NCBI RefSeq assembly: GCF_008632955.1
Contig: NZ_CP043959.1
Location: 4,960,001-5,024,000 of the forward strand
Source of the DNA: Streptomyces tendae
GTDB lineage: Bacteria; Actinomycetota; Actinomycetes; Streptomycetales; Streptomycetaceae
Length of the DNA: 64,000 nucleotides
Direction: 5' to 3'
Part shown: one piece after another, positions 34,686 through 42,200 of the stretch
How positions within the stretch are numbered: the stretch's first letter is position 1
Layout of the letters: the number at the start of each line of letters is the position of its first letter
Translations under genes and position numbers: made by a program
The notes under the pieces: model-generated
Database searches by the model: none
The model's input: the letters and a program-made list of their open reading frames with translations, nothing else
Told to the model about the DNA's origin: nothing

Positions 34686-35456
34686 TCAGCCCGTGGTCCG
34701 GCGCATCAGAAGGTCCCGCAGCTCGCGGGCGTGGCGCCGGCTGACCTGGAGTTCCTCGGACCCGATCAGGACGCTCACCGTGCCGGCGTCGAGCCGCAGT
34801 TCGCCGATGTGGCGCAGGGCGACCAGATGGCGGCGGTGGATGCGGACGAAGCCGCGTGAGCGCCAGCGCTCCTCCAGGGTGGACAGCGGGATGCGTACGA
34901 GGTGGCTGCCGCGGTCGGTGTGCAGGCGGGCGTAGTCGCCCTGCGCCTCGACGTGGGTGATGTCGTCGACGGCGACGAAGCGGGTGACGCCGCCGAGTTC
35001 CACGGCTATGTGGTCGGGGTCGGGCTCGTGCACGGGGATGCGCTGGGCGGGGCCGGGCGGGGTGGTGCCGCGCTGGGCGTCGGCCCGCCTGACCGCTTCG
35101 GCCAGCCGCTCCTTGCGGACGGGTTTGAGCACGTAGTCGACGGCCTTGAGGTCGAAGGCCTGGACGGCGAAGTCCTCGTGGGCGGTGACGAACACGACGA
35201 GCGGCGGCCGGGCGAAGCCGGTGAGCAGCCGGGCGAGGTCCAGTCCGTCCAGGCCCGGCATCTGGATGTCGAGGAAGACGACGTCGATGGCCTCGGGCCC
35301 GTCGGGGCCGCTCTCCAGCGCGCGGTTGATGCGGCGCAGGGCCTCCGTGGCGTCGCCCGCGCCTTCCACGCTGCCGATGCGCGGATCCGCGTTCAGCAGG
35401 TACAGCAACTCCTCCAGCGAGGGGCGTTCGTCGTCGACGGCGAGGGCGCGCAGCAT
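34686..35456 (-). CDS. LytTR-type response regulator
   Basis: The 256-residue regulator has a receiver domain (ALAVDDERPSLEELLYLL, phospho-acceptor Asp in VVFLDIQMPGLDGL, Thr in VFVTAHED, Lys in YVLKPVRKERL) and a C-terminal LytTR DNA-binding domain (HVEAQGDYARLHTDRGSHLVRIPLSTLEERW, FVRIHRRHLVALRHIGELR). It is upstream of the symporter and its partner kinase in the same direction, so the four genes are likely one unit. The ATG at 35456 lacks a good ribosome site and may be leaderless. Confidence 0.92.
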   Translation of the reverse strand: MLRALAVDDERPSLEELLYLLNADPRIGSVEGAGDATEALRRINRALESGPDGPEAIDVVFLDIQMPGLDGLDLARLLTGFARPPLVVFVTAHEDFAVQAFDLKAVDYVLKPVRKERLAEAVRRADAQRGTTPPGPAQRIPVHEPDPDHIAVELGGVTRFVAVDDITHVEAQGDYARLHTDRGSHLVRIPLSTLEERWRSRGFVRIHRRHLVALRHIGELRLDAGTVSVLIGSEELQVSRRHARELRDLLMRRTTG

Positions 35457-35589
35457 GAAGGTGGAGTGTAGGGGGGATCTCCGGGTCGGGACTACGTGCG
35501 GGACAAGGGCGTGTGCGGCCGATCCGGCGCCCGGTCGTCTCGGGGCGGACGCGGGGTGGCCGTGGGGCCGGCGTGGATACAGTGCCCGC

Positions 35590-36093
35590 ATGAACAGCAG
35601 GCCCACGCCGTTCGACGAACTCGACCGGAAGATCGTCACCGCTCTGATGGCGAACGCCAGGACGTCCTTCGCGGAGATCGGGGCGTCCGTCGGCCTGTCG
35701 GCGACGGCGGTCAAGCGCCGGGTGGACAGGCTGCGGGAGACCGGGGTCATCACCGGGTTCACGGCGACCGTGCGGCCCTCCGCGCTCGGCTGGCGCACGG
35801 AGGCGTACGTGGAGGTGTACTGCGAGGGCGCGGCACCTCCCCGGCGGCTGGCGGAGGTGGTGCGCAACCATCCGGAGATCGCGGCGGCGATGACGGTGAC
35901 CGGGGGCGCGGACGCGCTGCTGCACGTGCGGGCGCGGGACGTGGAGCACTTCGAGGAGGTGCTGGAGCGCATCCGCCAGGAGCCGTTCATCCGGAAGACG
36001 ATCAGCGTGATGGTGCTGTCGCACCTGCTGCCCGACAGTCCTGAGGCGGGAGTGACGCAGCCCGCCCCGGACGACGCACCGGACGTGCGTTGA
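35590..36093 (+). CDS. Lrp/AsnC-family regulator
   Basis: The protein (167 residues) has the N-terminal helix-turn-helix FDELDRKIVTALMANARTSFAEIGASVGLSATAVKRRVDRLRETGVI and the C-terminal RAM ligand domain (AYVEVYCEGAAPPRRLAEVV, AAMTVTGGADALLHVRARDVEHFEEVLERI). Lrp proteins of this type respond to amino acids. It is followed in the same direction by dimethylargininase-like and ornithine aminotransferase genes, so arginine or ornithine is a reasonable ligand; this is inference. It is divergent from the LytTR gene. Confidence 0.88.
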   Translation: MNSRPTPFDELDRKIVTALMANARTSFAEIGASVGLSATAVKRRVDRLRETGVITGFTATVRPSALGWRTEAYVEVYCEGAAPPRRLAEVVRNHPEIAAAMTVTGGADALLHVRARDVEHFEEVLERIRQEPFIRKTISVMVLSHLLPDSPEAGVTQPAPDDAPDVR

Positions 36094-36111
36094 GGGGCGG
36101 AAAGACGCAGT

Positions 36112-36135
36112 GATCCTGCGTGGACGCGCAGGATC
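36112..36135. promoter_or_regulatory. Inverted repeat between the Lrp gene and the dimethylargininase gene
   Basis: GATCCTGCG and CGCAGGATC form a perfect 9-bp inverted repeat around a 6-base centre, 19 bp after the Lrp stop and 82 bp before the next start. It could terminate the Lrp transcript or be an Lrp-binding site controlling 36217-38252. Confidence 0.55.
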
Positions 36136-36216
36136 CGTCGCTTGTCGGTCGTGATGCTCCGTCCCTACCGTGGAGTCACCCCTTGTTGACACCGTGTGAA
36201 GCGGAGGAACCCCTTC

Positions 36217-37029
36217 GTGCCCGAATCACGTGTGGCGCGCCCACGGCGCTATCTCGTCTGTGAACCCAGGTTCTTCGCCGTGCGGTACGCGATCAATCCC
36301 TGGATGCGTCCCGACCGTCCCGTCGACGTCTCACTCGCCCGGCGGCAGTGGCTGTCGCTGGTCGACGCCTACCGCCGCCACGGCCATACCGTGGACACCG
36401 TGGAACCGCTGCCCGGACTGCCCGACATGGTGTTCGCCGCGAACGCGGCGGTCGTCGTGGGGGGCCGCGTCTTCGGCTCCCGCTTCCACGCGCCGGAGCG
36501 GCGCCCGGAGTCGGTGCCGTACGAGGCCTGGTTCAAGGCCCAGGGGTTCGACGTCCAGCATCCGGAGTCGGTGTGCGAGGGCGAGGGCGACCTGGCGCCC
36601 GCCGGGCGCTGGATCCTCGCCGGGACCGGTTTCCGCACCACCCCCGAGGCGCACCGCGAGGTGCAGGAGTTCTTCGGGGTGCCGGTGATCGGCCTGACCC
36701 TGGTGGACCCGTACTTCTACCACCTCGACACGGCGCTGTTCGTGCTGGACGAGGAGAACGTCGCGTACTACCCGGAGGCGTTCTCGCCGGGCAGCCGTGA
36801 GGTGCTGGAGCGGCTGTACCCGGACGCCGTGCTCGCCACCCGGGAGGACGCCATGGCGTTCGGCCTGAACTCCGTCTCGGACGGCCGCCATGTGTTCGTC
36901 CCGCCGGGCGCGGCCTCGCTCGCCGCCCGGCTCGCCGACCGCGGTTACGTTCCCGTCCCCGTCGACCTGTCCGAGTTCCACAAGGCGGGCGGGGGCATCA
37001 AGTGCTGCACTCAGGAGATCCGCTCATGA
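36217..37029 (+). CDS. Dimethylarginine dimethylaminohydrolase-family protein
   Basis: The 270-residue enzyme is of the guanidino-group-modifying (GME) superfamily. It contains RYLVCEPRFFAVRYAINPWM, LPDMVFAANAAVV, the catalytic His in DPYFYHLDTALFVL, FGLNSVSDG and the nucleophilic Cys in GGGIKCCTQEIR. These enzymes convert dimethylarginine to citrulline and dimethylamine; some convert arginine or another guanidine compound. The GTG at 36217 has GGAGG 9 bp upstream, which rules out an earlier in-frame GTG at 36196 that overlaps this site. It overlaps rocD by ATGA. Confidence 0.87.
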   Translation: MPESRVARPRRYLVCEPRFFAVRYAINPWMRPDRPVDVSLARRQWLSLVDAYRRHGHTVDTVEPLPGLPDMVFAANAAVVVGGRVFGSRFHAPERRPESVPYEAWFKAQGFDVQHPESVCEGEGDLAPAGRWILAGTGFRTTPEAHREVQEFFGVPVIGLTLVDPYFYHLDTALFVLDEENVAYYPEAFSPGSREVLERLYPDAVLATREDAMAFGLNSVSDGRHVFVPPGAASLAARLADRGYVPVPVDLSEFHKAGGGIKCCTQEIRS

Positions 37030-38252
37030 CCTCTGTCGCCCGTACGCGTTCGTCCGCCGAGCTGATCGGCGCGGAGGAGCCGGTCCTCGCGCACAACTAC
37101 CACCCCCTCCCCGTGGTCGTCGCCCGCGCGGAGGGCGCCTGGGTGGAGGACGTAGAGGGCCGCAGGTACCTGGACATGCTGGCCGGCTACTCGGCGCTGA
37201 ACTTCGGCCACCGGCACCCGGCGCTGATCGAGGCGGCGCACCGCCAGCTGGACCGGCTCACGCTGACCTCGCGCGCCTTCCACAACGACCGCCTCGCGGG
37301 GTTCGCGGAGCGGCTGGCCGCGCTGACCGGCCTGGACATGGTGCTGCCGATGAACACCGGCGCCGAGGCGGTGGAGAGCGGCATCAAGGTGGCCCGCAAG
37401 TGGGCCTACGACGTCAAGGGCGTCCCGGCCGACCGGGCGACTATCGTGGTGGCGGCGGACAACTTCCACGGCCGCACGACGACGATCGTGAGCTTCTCCA
37501 CGGACGAGGTCGCGCGGTCCGGGTTCGGCCCGTTCACCCCGGGGTTCCGGGTGGTGCCGTACAACGACCTCGAGGCCATGGAGGCGGCCGTCGACGAGAC
37601 GACGGCGGCGGTGCTGATCGAGCCCGTCCAGGGCGAGGCGGGCGTGGTGGTGCCGGACGACGGCTATCTGGCCGGGGTGCGGGAGCTGACGCGGCGCGCG
37701 GGCTGCCTGTTCGTCGCCGACGAGATCCAGTCGGGCCTGGGCCGCACCGGCCGCACGCTCGCCGTGGAGCACGAGTCGGTCGTCCCGGACGTGGTGCTGC
37801 TCGGCAAGGCGCTCGGCGGCGGCATCGTGCCGGTGTCGGCGGTGGTGGCCCGGCGTGAGGTGCTCCAGGTACTCCGTCCGGGTGAACACGGGTCGACCTT
37901 CGGCGGGAACCCGCTGGCCGCCGCGGTGGGCACGGCCGTGGTGGAGCTGCTGGAGACGGGTGAGTTCCAGCGGCGGGCGGCGGAACTGGGCGTGGTCCTG
38001 CGGGAGGGCCTGGAGGCGCTCGTCGGCAAGGGCGTCACCGGGTTCCGCAGCCGGGGCCTGTGGGCGGGCGTGGACGTCGACCCGGCGCTCGGCACCGGCC
38101 GCGAGATCAGTGAGCGCCTCATGCGCGAGGGCGTCCTGGTGAAGGACACCCACGGTTCGACCGTGCGTCTGGCGCCTCCGCTGACGATCACCGCGGAGGA
38201 GCTGCAGGAGGCCCTGCGCACCCTGGAGAAGGTCCTCGGCAACGGGTCCTGA
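37026..38252 (+). CDS. rocD: Ornithine--oxo-acid aminotransferase
   Basis: RocD transfers the delta-amino group of ornithine to 2-oxoglutarate, forming glutamate semialdehyde. The 408-residue class III PLP enzyme shows NYHPLPVVVARAEGAWVEDVEGRRYLDMLAGYSALNFGHRHP, MNTGAEAVESGIKVARKW, NFHGRTTTIVSFSTD, ADEIQSGLGRTG, and the PLP-binding Lys in LLGKALGGGIVPVSAV. GEHGSTFGGNPLAAAVG is the phosphate-site block. It is coupled to the dimethylargininase-family gene, suggesting joint breakdown of arginine-derived compounds to glutamate. Confidence 0.95.
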   Translation: MTSVARTRSSAELIGAEEPVLAHNYHPLPVVVARAEGAWVEDVEGRRYLDMLAGYSALNFGHRHPALIEAAHRQLDRLTLTSRAFHNDRLAGFAERLAALTGLDMVLPMNTGAEAVESGIKVARKWAYDVKGVPADRATIVVAADNFHGRTTTIVSFSTDEVARSGFGPFTPGFRVVPYNDLEAMEAAVDETTAAVLIEPVQGEAGVVVPDDGYLAGVRELTRRAGCLFVADEIQSGLGRTGRTLAVEHESVVPDVVLLGKALGGGIVPVSAVVARREVLQVLRPGEHGSTFGGNPLAAAVGTAVVELLETGEFQRRAAELGVVLREGLEALVGKGVTGFRSRGLWAGVDVDPALGTGREISERLMREGVLVKDTHGSTVRLAPPLTITAEELQEALRTLEKVLGNGS

Positions 38253-38265
38253 GCCCTTTCGTCAG

Positions 38266-38294
38266 CGCCCCCGCCGGGTGTCCCGGCGGGGGCG
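38266..38294 (+). terminator. Terminator of rocD
   Basis: A perfect 13-bp stem (cgcccccgccggg and complement) with a 3-base loop is 14 bp after the stop. Confidence 0.8.
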
Positions 38295-38429
38295 TCGGCG
38301 TGCCCCGCACCGGATCGCGCGCACCGGTGGCCCACGCCCGGGAAGCCCTTGGCCCGTCCCCGGGGTGAAGATGGGGGCAAGAATGGGGACAAAGGTGACA
38401 GACCACTCTCAGCGACAGAGAGGCCGTCC

Positions 38430-39989
38430 GTGGACGGACACAAGGAGCAGGGAGTAACCCGGCAGGGGTTCGACGTGGCCGACGCCGCGCCCCTGCTGTT
38501 GGACCCGCACGGCCTGGTGGCGGGCTGGACCACCCGGGCGGAACGCCTGCTGGGCCACACCGCGACGGAGGCCGTGGGCCGCAAGTTCGCCGACCTGCTC
38601 GAACCCGACGACGCCGAACGGGTGCCGGACCTCGTCGAGCGGTGCCTGAGCGCGAGCGAATGGGCGGGGCTGATGACCGCCCGGCACCGGGACGGGCAGC
38701 CGGTCGAGCTGATGGTGCGGGTCGCCCCGACCGCGGCGCCGCGCGGCCCCGGCTCGCTGCTCGTGCTGCTGTCGGAACTGGCCGACGCCCCCGGCTGGGA
38801 CATGAGCCGTGCCGTGCTGGAGCAGATCGTCGCCGGGAACCCCATCGGCATCGCGATCGTGGACACCGACCTGCGTTACGTGTGGTCCAACGCCGCCCTG
38901 GAACAGTTCGGCGGGGGTTCCGCCGCGCAGCGTCTCGGGCTGCGGTTCGCGGACGTGCAGCCGGGCATGAACGCCGACGCCGTCGAGGAGCGGATGCGGC
39001 ACGTGCTGGAGACCGGTGAGCAATTCGTCGACTACGAGCACGTCGGCCGCGTGCGCTCGGCGCCGCTGCGGGAGACCGCGCACATGTTGTCGTTCACCCG
39101 GCTCGAGGACGAACGGGGCCGCCCGATGGGCGTGTACTACACCGTCGTCGACATCACCGAGCGGCACCGCGCCCGGCAGCGCCTCGCCCTGCTCGACCGG
39201 GCCGGCGAGTACATCGGGCGCACCCTCGACATCATGCACACCGCGCAGGAACTGGCGGACGTCGCCGTGCCCGGGGTCGCCGACTTCGTCACCGTGGACC
39301 TGCTGGAGACGGTGCTGCGGGGCGCCGAGCCGGCTCCGGAGCCGCTCGCCGGGTCCGCGCGGGTGCCGTTGCGCCGGGCGGGGCACCGGTCGCTGTTCGA
39401 GGACCTGCCGCGGACCGTCGTCGACAGCGGCGCGGTCGTCACCTACCTGGCCGACTCGCCGCCGGTCCGGTGTCTGACCACGGGCCGGTCCTGGCGGCAG
39501 GAGCAGCTCGACCCGCTGGCCGTGGAATGGGCCGTGGGTGCGCCGGGGGGCAGGGAGTCCACCTTCCTGGAACTGGGCCTGCAGAGCGTGATGATCGTCC
39601 CGATCCGGGCCCGTGGCATCACACTGGGCATCACCACGTTCTTCCGCCGCCGCCAGAACCCCTTCGACACGGACGACCTGCACCTGGCCGAGGACCTCGT
39701 CTCCCGCGCCGCCGTCTGCGTGGACAACGCCCGGCGCTACACCCGCGAGCGGGACGCCGCCCTCGTCCTCCAGCGCAGTCTCCTGCCGCGCCGGCTGCCC
39801 GAGCAGGACGCCGTGCAGGTGGCCGCCTGCTACCTGCCCTACACCGTCTACCAGACCTTCTACCAGGCGCACGAGAACGGCCTCGCCTCGGCGGCCGGCG
39901 TCCTGGTCGTCATCGGCTCCATCGTCATCGCGACCTTCGCCCTGCGCGTGGTGTCGTCCCTGTTCCGCGAGGAGGTGTCCCGCGCATGA
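38430..39989 (+). CDS. Chimeric gene: PAS-PAS-GAF sensor fused to tail of sugar ABC permease
   Basis: Residues about 1-465 are a cytoplasmic sensor: PAS (LLLDPHGLVAGWTTRAERLLGHTATEAVGRKF), PAS (IAIVDTDLRYVWSNAALEQFGG), GAF (AVCVDNARRYTRERD at its end), then the opening of a PP2C/SpoIIE phosphatase (LQRSLLPRRLPEQDAVQVAACYLP). There the phosphatase stops, and the sequence becomes PYTVYQTFYQAHENGLASAA plus VIGSIVIATFALRVVSSLFREE, the last helix of a MalF-type permease, which ends overlapping the next permease gene. No phosphatase metal-binding motif is present. The joined protein is unlikely to do either job. The start is taken as GTG 38430 after AGAGAGG; longer in-frame options exist. Confidence 0.85.
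   Translation: MDGHKEQGVTRQGFDVADAAPLLLDPHGLVAGWTTRAERLLGHTATEAVGRKFADLLEPDDAERVPDLVERCLSASEWAGLMTARHRDGQPVELMVRVAPTAAPRGPGSLLVLLSELADAPGWDMSRAVLEQIVAGNPIGIAIVDTDLRYVWSNAALEQFGGGSAAQRLGLRFADVQPGMNADAVEERMRHVLETGEQFVDYEHVGRVRSAPLRETAHMLSFTRLEDERGRPMGVYYTVVDITERHRARQRLALLDRAGEYIGRTLDIMHTAQELADVAVPGVADFVTVDLLETVLRGAEPAPEPLAGSARVPLRRAGHRSLFEDLPRTVVDSGAVVTYLADSPPVRCLTTGRSWRQEQLDPLAVEWAVGAPGGRESTFLELGLQSVMIVPIRARGITLGITTFFRRRQNPFDTDDLHLAEDLVSRAAVCVDNARRYTRERDAALVLQRSLLPRRLPEQDAVQVAACYLPYTVYQTFYQAHENGLASAAGVLVVIGSIVIATFALRVVSSLFREEVSRA
39833..39839. other. Probable rearrangement breakpoint with 7-bp microhomology
   Basis: The cctgccc here could belong to either parent: the phosphatase normally reads ...YLPA and the permease ...LPYTVY. 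The switch of protein family happens exactly here without a stop or frame change. Confidence 0.65.
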
Positions 39990-40837
39990 GCAGCATCGCC
40001 GTACGCACCCGCGGCCGGTTCCGCGGCGGAGCGGGTCTCGGCCTGGTCGCCTGGCTGGCCGGCATCGTGTTCTTCCTGCCCATCGCCTGGATGGTGCTGA
40101 CGTCCTTCCACTCCGAGACGGACGCGGCCGCCAACCCGCCCGCCTGGGGCGCCGCCCTCACCCTGGACGGCTACCGCGAGTTCTTCGGCGCGGGCGGCGG
40201 CGCCAGCCCCTGGCCCGCCCTGATCAACTCCACGGTGGCGTCCGTCGTCTCGACGCTCCTGGTGCTGCTGCTGGCGCTGCCCGCGGCCTACGCCCTGTCC
40301 ATCCGCCCGGTGAAGAAGTGGACGGACGTCCTGTTCTTCTTCCTCTCCACCAAGATGCTGCCCGTGGTGGCCGGCCTGCTGCCGATCTACCTGTTCGCCA
40401 AGAACACCGGGATGCTCGACAACATCTGGCTGCTGGTCATCCTCTACACCTCGATGAACCTGCCGATCGCGGTGTGGATGATGCAGTCCTTCCTCGCCGA
40501 GGTCCCGGTCGCGATCATCGAGGCCGCGCAGATCGACGGCGCCCGGCTGCCGACGGTGCTGGCCCGGGTGGTCGCCCCGATCGCCCTGCCGGGGATCGCG
40601 GCGACGGCACTGATCTGCTTCATCTTCAGCTGGAACGAGCTGCTGTTCGCCCGGGTCCTGACGGGCGTGGTCGCCGAGACCGCCCCCGTCTTCCTGACCG
40701 GCTTCATCACCAGCCAGGGCCTGTTCCTGGCCAAGGTGTGCGCCGCGTCGCTCGTCATCTCCCTGCCGGTGCTCGCCGCGGGGTTCGCCGCCCAGGACAA
40801 ACTCGTCCAGGGCCTGTCGTTGGGAGCCGTGAAATGA
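39986..40837 (+). CDS. Sugar/polyol ABC transporter permease (MalG type)
   Basis: This is the second membrane component of a carbohydrate ABC importer, 283 residues and about six helices: FFLPIAWMVLTSFHSETDAAANPPAW, PALINSTVASVVSTLLVLLLALPAAYALS, and the ATPase-contact EAA loop IEAAQIDGARLPTVLARVVAPIALPGIAATALICFIFSWNELLFA. The binding protein and all but the last helix of the first permease are missing, lost at the junction near 39,836, and no ATPase is nearby. The gene still overlaps the chimeric gene by ATGA, but the importer it served is broken here. Confidence 0.9.
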   Translation: MSSIAVRTRGRFRGGAGLGLVAWLAGIVFFLPIAWMVLTSFHSETDAAANPPAWGAALTLDGYREFFGAGGGASPWPALINSTVASVVSTLLVLLLALPAAYALSIRPVKKWTDVLFFFLSTKMLPVVAGLLPIYLFAKNTGMLDNIWLLVILYTSMNLPIAVWMMQSFLAEVPVAIIEAAQIDGARLPTVLARVVAPIALPGIAATALICFIFSWNELLFARVLTGVVAETAPVFLTGFITSQGLFLAKVCAASLVISLPVLAAGFAAQDKLVQGLSLGAVK

Positions 40838-41823
40838 AGGCCGCCGTCATCGAGTCCGTGGGCAGGGCCGTCGTCACCGAGGTCCCGGACCCGACGCCGG
40901 GCCCGAGGGACGTCGTCGTCGAGGTCGCCGCGTGCGGGCTGTGCGGCACCGACCTGCACATCCTCCAGGGCGAGTTCGCGCCCAAGCTGCCGATCGTGCC
41001 GGGCCACGAGTTCGCCGGCGAGGTGGTCGGCGTCGGCTCCCAGGTCACGGAGGTGGCGCTCGGCGACCGGGTCGCCGTCGACCCGTCCCTGTACTGCTAC
41101 GAGTGCCGCTACTGCCGTACCGGACACAACAACCTGTGCGAGCGCTGGGCGGCGATCGGCGTCACCACGGCGGGCGGGGCCGCGCAGTACGCGGTGGCAC
41201 CGGTGGCGAACTGCGTGAAGCTCCCCGAGCACGTCCGCACCCAGGACGCGGCCCTCGTCGAGCCGCTGTCCTGCGCGGTGCGCGGCTACGACGTGCTCCG
41301 GTCGAGGCTCGGCGCGCACGTGCTGATCTACGGCTCCGGGACCATGGGCCTGATGATGCTGGAGCTGGCCAAGCGGACCGGCGCGGCGAGCGTCGACATG
41401 GTGGACCTGAACCCGGCGCGTCTGGAGACCGCCCGCAAGCTCGGCGTCTCCGCGTCGGCGGCCACCCCGGACGAGCTGGACCGCCCGCAGGGCTGGGACC
41501 TGGTGATCGACGCGACCGGCAACGCGGCGGCGATCCAGGACGGGCTCGGGCGGGTCGCCAAGGCGGGCACGTTCCTCCAGTTCGGCGTCGCCGACTACGC
41601 GACCCGGGTGGAGATCGACCCGTACCGGATCTACAACCAGGAGATCACCATCACCGGCTCGATGGCCGTCCTGCACAGCTACGAGCGCGCGGCGGAGCTG
41701 TTCGCCAACGGCGTCCTGGACCCGGACGTCTTCATCAGCGACCGGCTGCCGCTGGACCAGTACCCGCAGGCGCTGGAGCAGTTCGCGGCGGGCGTGGGCC
41801 GGAAGATCGTGGTGGTGCCGTAG
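40834..41823 (+). CDS. Zinc-dependent polyol/sorbitol-type dehydrogenase
   Basis: The 329-residue MDR enzyme has the catalytic-zinc pattern CGLCGTDLHILQGE ... PGHEFAGEVVGVG, the four-Cys structural zinc lobe (YCYECRYCRTGHNNLCERW), DAALVEPLSCAVRGYD, and the Rossmann block HVLIYGSGTMGLMMLELAKRTGA with an NAD-type Asp (MVDLNPARLE). It would oxidise a sugar alcohol such as sorbitol or mannitol with NAD. It is coupled to the permease (ATGA). With the importer truncated, its substrate must now come from elsewhere. Confidence 0.9.
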   Translation: MKAAVIESVGRAVVTEVPDPTPGPRDVVVEVAACGLCGTDLHILQGEFAPKLPIVPGHEFAGEVVGVGSQVTEVALGDRVAVDPSLYCYECRYCRTGHNNLCERWAAIGVTTAGGAAQYAVAPVANCVKLPEHVRTQDAALVEPLSCAVRGYDVLRSRLGAHVLIYGSGTMGLMMLELAKRTGAASVDMVDLNPARLETARKLGVSASAATPDELDRPQGWDLVIDATGNAAAIQDGLGRVAKAGTFLQFGVADYATRVEIDPYRIYNQEITITGSMAVLHSYERAAELFANGVLDPDVFISDRLPLDQYPQALEQFAAGVGRKIVVVP

Positions 41824-41898
41824 GGAGCGGTCCCGGGGGGCGGGCGCGCGGTGAAAACCCGTGGGCGTGCCCGCCCCCTCGCCCGTACGATCCCCGGC

Positions 41899-42123
41899 AT
41901 GGGCAGACCCAGCGGTTTCGCGTACGAGTCCCAGGCCGGCACCACCGTCCACATCACCCACCACGGCCGCCACGCCACCACCCTGCAGGGCGACCGGGCC
42001 GCCCGTTTCCTCGGCGAGGTCACGGGCGCCGCCGACCCGCAGCTCGTCATGGCCCGCTGGACCGGCAACTACAAGCGCGGCAACGAACGCATCGCCCGTA
42101 ACCACCCCCGCAACCGGGGCTGA
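41899..42123 (+). CDS. Conserved hypothetical protein, 74 aa
   Basis: The basic protein MGRPSGFAYESQAGTTVHIT, HHGRHATTLQGDRAARFLGEV, ARWTGNYKRGNER resembles short nucleic-acid-associated proteins, but no domain is certain. It is followed 77 bp later by the TerD gene in the same direction. No strong ribosome site precedes the ATG at 41899. Confidence 0.6.
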   Translation: MGRPSGFAYESQAGTTVHITHHGRHATTLQGDRAARFLGEVTGAADPQLVMARWTGNYKRGNERIARNHPRNRG

Positions 42124-42200
42124 GCAGGCCGGAACCGGCGGCTGCGCCGAACGGAGCACAGGTAAGGGAACGGTAAAACGCCCTCGCTCGTTCACCCGGC

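Noticed and set aside
32497..34935. Long plus-strand frame over the symporter and kinase genes
   Set aside because: It is rich in Gly/Glu/Arg/Ala and antisense to proteins with clear motifs.
38430..39989. A genuine sensor with a membrane-anchored C-terminus
   Set aside because: The C-terminal sequence is unmistakably the end of a MalF-type permease, including its overlap with the MalG gene, and the phosphatase domain is cut after its first block.
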